Source of the DNA: a bacterium
GTDB lineage: Bacteria > Margulisbacteria > Marinamargulisbacteria > UBA817 > JABISL01
Direction of reading: 5' to 3'
Assembly: GCA_018700055.1 (NCBI GenBank)
Contig: JABISL010000038.1
Span: forward strand, 52,766-116,765
DNA: 64,000 nucleotides
Position 1 is the first letter of the stretch. Each line of letters starts with the position of its first letter. The position numbers were made by a program, and so were the translations under genes. Shown here piece after piece: positions 59,370-64,000 of the stretch. The notes beneath the pieces are model-generated. The model was not told where the DNA came from and did no database searches. It worked only from the letters and a program-made list of their open reading frames with translations.

Positions 59370-59375
59370 AAGGAA

Positions 59376-60569
59376 ATGAATAACAAACTAGAGTTGCTGG
59401 AACGGTTTAAATCAGGGTTAGAAGACATTATTCCTGAGGAAGAATTAGACAAGGCATTATTAGAAAAGTCATTGACGATTAAGTGGGGGGCGGACCCTTC
59501 TGCACCTGATCTACATTTGGGCCATATGGTGGTTTTGAATAAGTTAAAAATACTTCAAGATATGGGTCACACGGTTCAGTTTTTGATTGGGGATTTTACG
59601 GCTCGTATTGGGGATCCTACGGGTAAATCTGCTACTCGAAAGTCATTGGATGTCGACGAAGTTAAGCAAAATGCACAAACCTATCAGGATCAGGTATTTA
59701 AGATATTAGATTCCGAAAAAACGAAAGTGGTTTATAACGCGGATTGGCTAGCGAGTATGTCCGCGGAAGAAGTTGTTAGGCTTACCGCTCAATTTACAGT
59801 GGCTCGAATGTTGGAGCGCGATGATTTTCAAAAACGCTATTCAAGTGAAACGCCTATTAGCATCCATGAATTTTTGTACCCCTTATTTCAAGGCCAGGAC
59901 TCGGTAGTGCTGGAAAGCGACATGGAAATTGGCGGAACAGATCAAAAATTCAACTTATTAGTAGGTAGACAACTTCAAAAGCAAGCTGGCAAAAAACCGC
60001 AGATGATTGTCACCTGCCCTATATTAGAAGGATTAGATGGCGTCCAAAAGATGAGTAAATCTCTTAATAATCATGTGGGTATAATGGATGCTCCCGAAGA
60101 CATGTTCGGGAAGCTGATGTCTATTCCCGATGCGCTCATCCCTAGATATTTTGCGTTGCTGACTGAGATGTCATCATCTGATATTGAGGGACATGCCACA
60201 GCAATTAAGTCGGGATCTGTGAATCCTCGAGATATTAAAGTCGAATTGGCGAAGGTAATCATTGCTCGTCTCCATAGCCCGGACCTTGCCGATAAAGCAG
60301 AAGCTCACTTTGACACAGTGTTTCGTAAAAAAGATATTCCGGAAGACATACCAGAAACGTATGTATCGCAAGTAGATATTAAGTTGCTTGATTTGATGGT
60401 TGAGTATCAAATGACGCCATCTAAAAAAGAAGCGCGTCGTTTGATGGAGCAAGGCGCGGTGTCTTTGGCTGGAAATAAAGTGACGGATTTGGACGCCAAG
60501 TGGGATGGGACGGATGACCAAGTTTTGAAAATTGGAAAACGTCGCTTTTATCGATTGCGACGATCTTAG
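59376..60569 (+). CDS. tyrS: Tyrosyl-tRNA synthetase
   Basis: 397 residues; class I synthetase charging tRNA-Tyr. The HIGH motif is present as LHLGHMVVLNKL near residue 47, the KMSKS loop as VQKMSKSLNNHVG near 228, and MEIGGTDQKFNLLVGR is the tyrosine-binding region. The C-terminal S4 domain (about 335-397) binds tRNA. The length and LHLGH opening fit the TyrRZ/short-linker subclass. Confidence 0.96.
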   Translation: MNNKLELLERFKSGLEDIIPEEELDKALLEKSLTIKWGADPSAPDLHLGHMVVLNKLKILQDMGHTVQFLIGDFTARIGDPTGKSATRKSLDVDEVKQNAQTYQDQVFKILDSEKTKVVYNADWLASMSAEEVVRLTAQFTVARMLERDDFQKRYSSETPISIHEFLYPLFQGQDSVVLESDMEIGGTDQKFNLLVGRQLQKQAGKKPQMIVTCPILEGLDGVQKMSKSLNNHVGIMDAPEDMFGKLMSIPDALIPRYFALLTEMSSSDIEGHATAIKSGSVNPRDIKVELAKVIIARLHSPDLADKAEAHFDTVFRKKDIPEDIPETYVSQVDIKLLDLMVEYQMTPSKKEARRLMEQGAVSLAGNKVTDLDAKWDGTDDQVLKIGKRRFYRLRRS

Positions 60570-60636
60570 CTGACGTGCTACACTGAACTCACTTTTTATC
60601 GATTTTTTATTAATTAAAGAGCATCAACTGGATTAA

Positions 60637-62649
<2,013 letters not shown>

Positions 62650-62663
62650 GGAGCTAATGACGC

Positions 62664-64000
62664 ATGACTGACCAGCCTAATATGTTTGAAGACCAACATT
62701 TAAAACCGATCAACGTAGTTGATGAAATGAAGAACTCCTATTTGGAGTATGCAATGTCCGTTATTGTAGGGCGTGCATTGCCAGACGTTCGTGATGGGCT
62801 TAAGCCTGTGCATCGTCGTATATTGTATTCAATGTATGAATCTGGGTTTACTTCTAGTAAGCCTTACAAAAAATGTGCTCGTATCGTAGGAGATGTTTTA
62901 GGACGTTATCATCCACATGGTGATACTGCTGTTTATGATTCGTTGGTTCGGATGGCTCAGGATTTTTCATTAAGGTACCCCTTAGTAGATGGTCAGGGTA
63001 ACTATGGATCTATTGATGGGGATAACGCCGCTGCTATGCGTTATACCGAAGCTAAGATGCAAAAACTTAGCATGGAGTTGTTACAAGATATTGAAAAAGA
63101 CACGGTAGAGTTTTCGCCTAACTTTGATGAGTCATTGGATGAGCCAAGAGTACTTCCTTCACGTATTCCTAACCTGTTGTTAAATGGGGCTTCCGGAATT
63201 GCGGTAGGAATGGCGACTAATATTCCTCCACATAATTTGAATGAAATTATTGACGCGATTATGGCGCTGCTTGATAATTCTGAAATTGATGCGGATGGAT
63301 TGATGGAGCATATTAAAGGGCCTGATTTCCCAACTGGTGGAACGATTTGTGGGTTAGAAGGTGTACGTAGTGCGTATCGCACAGGACGTGGCATTGTTGT
63401 TATTCGATCTAAGACGCATGTTGAAGAGACCAAAAAAGGAACGAAACAAGCGATTATCGTTACAGAGATTCCTTATATGGTAAATAAAGCCAATCTAATT
63501 ATTAAGATTGCTGAATTGGTTAATGATAAAAAATTGAATGGTATCTCGGATTTACGTGATGAATCAGACCGTAAGGGAATGCGGATTTATATTGAATTGA
63601 AACGGGATGCGCATCCGGATGTTGTCCTGAATCAACTCTATAAACATACACAGCTTCAGAATTCGTTTGGTATTAACATGGTTGCCCTTGTTAAGGGAAT
63701 TCCTCATGTATTAACACTAAAAGAAGTGTTGGTTCATTATATTGAACATCGTAAAGAAGTGATTACTCGTCGTACTCAGTACGATTTGAAAATTGCTAAA
63801 GAGCGTCTTCATATCTTAGAAGGGTTACGCATCGCACTTGAGAATATTGATGCTGTTATTAAGTTAATCAAAGAATCACCAGACACGGCGACTGCTCGAT
63901 CTGGGTTAATTTCTAAGTTTGGATTGTCTGAACGTCAATCTAATGCGATTTTGGAAATGCGTCTTTCTAAGTTAACGGGCTTAGAGCAAGATAAAATTGA
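62664..64000 (+). CDS. gyrA: DNA gyrase subunit A, 3' partial
   Basis: About 445 codons visible; the frame is open at the right edge. [20 protein letters not shown] opens the breakage-reunion domain, with catalytic Tyr127 in [11 protein letters not shown]. The quinolone-determining region reads [13 protein letters not shown], so Thr88 sits at the E. coli Ser83 position and Asp92 at Asp87. AAGGAG (62648-62653) lies 10 bases before this ATG. An ATG at 62657 is out of frame and stops after four codons. Without the C-terminal wrapping domain ParC cannot be excluded, but adjacency to gyrB and the sequence favour GyrA. Confidence 0.95.
   Translation, partial: MTDQPNMFEDQHLKPINVVDEMKNSYLEYAMSVIVGRALPDVRDGLKPVHRRILYSMYESGFTSSKPYKKCARIVGDVLGRYHPHGDTAVYDSLVRMAQDFSLRYPLVDGQGNYGSIDGDNAAAMRYTEAKMQKLSMELLQDIEKDTVEFSPNFDESLDEPRVLPSRIPNLLLNGASGIAVGMATNIPPHNLNEIIDAIMALLDNSEIDADGLMEHIKGPDFPTGGTICGLEGVRSAYRTGRGIVVIRSKTHVEETKKGTKQAIIVTEIPYMVNKANLIIKIAELVNDKKLNGISDLRDESDRKGMRIYIELKRDAHPDVVLNQLYKHTQLQNSFGINMVALVKGIPHVLTLKEVLVHYIEHRKEVITRRTQYDLKIAKERLHILEGLRIALENIDAVIKLIKESPDTATARSGLISKFGLSERQSNAILEMRLSKLTGLEQDKI

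Noticed and set aside
62657..62671. Four-codon open frame ATG...TGA overlapping the gyrA start
   Set aside because: It begins only three bases after the GGAG site, too close for normal initiation, and its product is trivial; most likely chance.

Overview
The window looks like part of the chromosome of a Gram-negative (diderm), heptose-LPS-making bacterium with moderate to low GC. Support for this is a TamB-like/Omp85 pair, lipoproteins, small outer-membrane barrels, ADP-heptose enzymes (GmhA, GmhB, HldD), two heptosyltransferase-like GT9 proteins and a lipid-A-disaccharide-synthase-related protein. The genes do not fit Proteobacteria well. They include a short five-helix YidC, short-form HisG plus HisZ, RsbV/RsbW-like regulators, AroH-type chorismate mutase, and an LpxB-related protein and a periplasmic domain that I associate with the Cyanobacteria/Melainabacteria/Margulisbacteria side of the tree. 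My best guess is a Margulisbacteria-like lineage (inference; a marker-gene tree would decide). No rRNA, IS element, prophage, CRISPR array or recognisable replication origin was seen. The only tRNA is tRNA-Leu(UAG).

Layout. 1-5.7 kb: tamB-like gene (5' end cut by the window) and an Omp85 gene. 5.8-11.1 kb: accessory stretch with orphan proteins and an LtaS/OpgB-like phosphotransferase. 11.3-24.6 kb: holA, an epimerase, a sigma-54 activator, a GT9 protein, metG, surface proteins, mreB, hemW, a UbiA-like membrane protein and tgt. 24.6-31 kb: lipoprotein and helical orphan, the gmhA-gmhB-lpxB-related operon, tyrA, aroH and hldD. 31.2-37.3 kb: tRNA-Leu, two small orphans, lysS, secD-secF, a FliA/WhiG-type sigma factor and a membrane protein. 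37.3-40.7 kb: the classical rpmH-rnpA-yidD-yidC-jag-mnmE cluster read leftward. 40.9-44.5 kb: a fused PgsA-PssA phospholipid synthase and two glycosyltransferases. 44.8-49.7 kb: an orphan, a partner-switch pair, a GspE/PilB ATPase, tsaC and rpmE. 49.8-58.8 kb: a YqeG-family phosphatase, hisG, hisZ, a DinG-like protein, prmC, prfA and a class A PBP. 58.9-64 kb: gtrA-like, tyrS, gyrB and gyrA (3' end cut by the window).

The genes combine into envelope building (heptose precursor synthesis, LPS core glycosylation, anionic and zwitterionic phospholipid synthesis, outer-membrane assembly, peptidoglycan polymerisation, MreB) and core information processing.

The most unusual signals are not single genes. 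At fifteen genes a -10 box, often an extended TGN -10, lies only 6-9 nt before the start codon, which predicts many leaderless mRNAs. A 30-nt core (29/30 identical) occurs twice just after stop codons, each time between arms that differ in sequence but still pair with each other. The second copy is followed by two tandem ~62-nt imperfect repeats. PgsA and PssA are fused in one reading frame with both active sites intact. Convergent genes abut or overlap with no room for intrinsic terminators.
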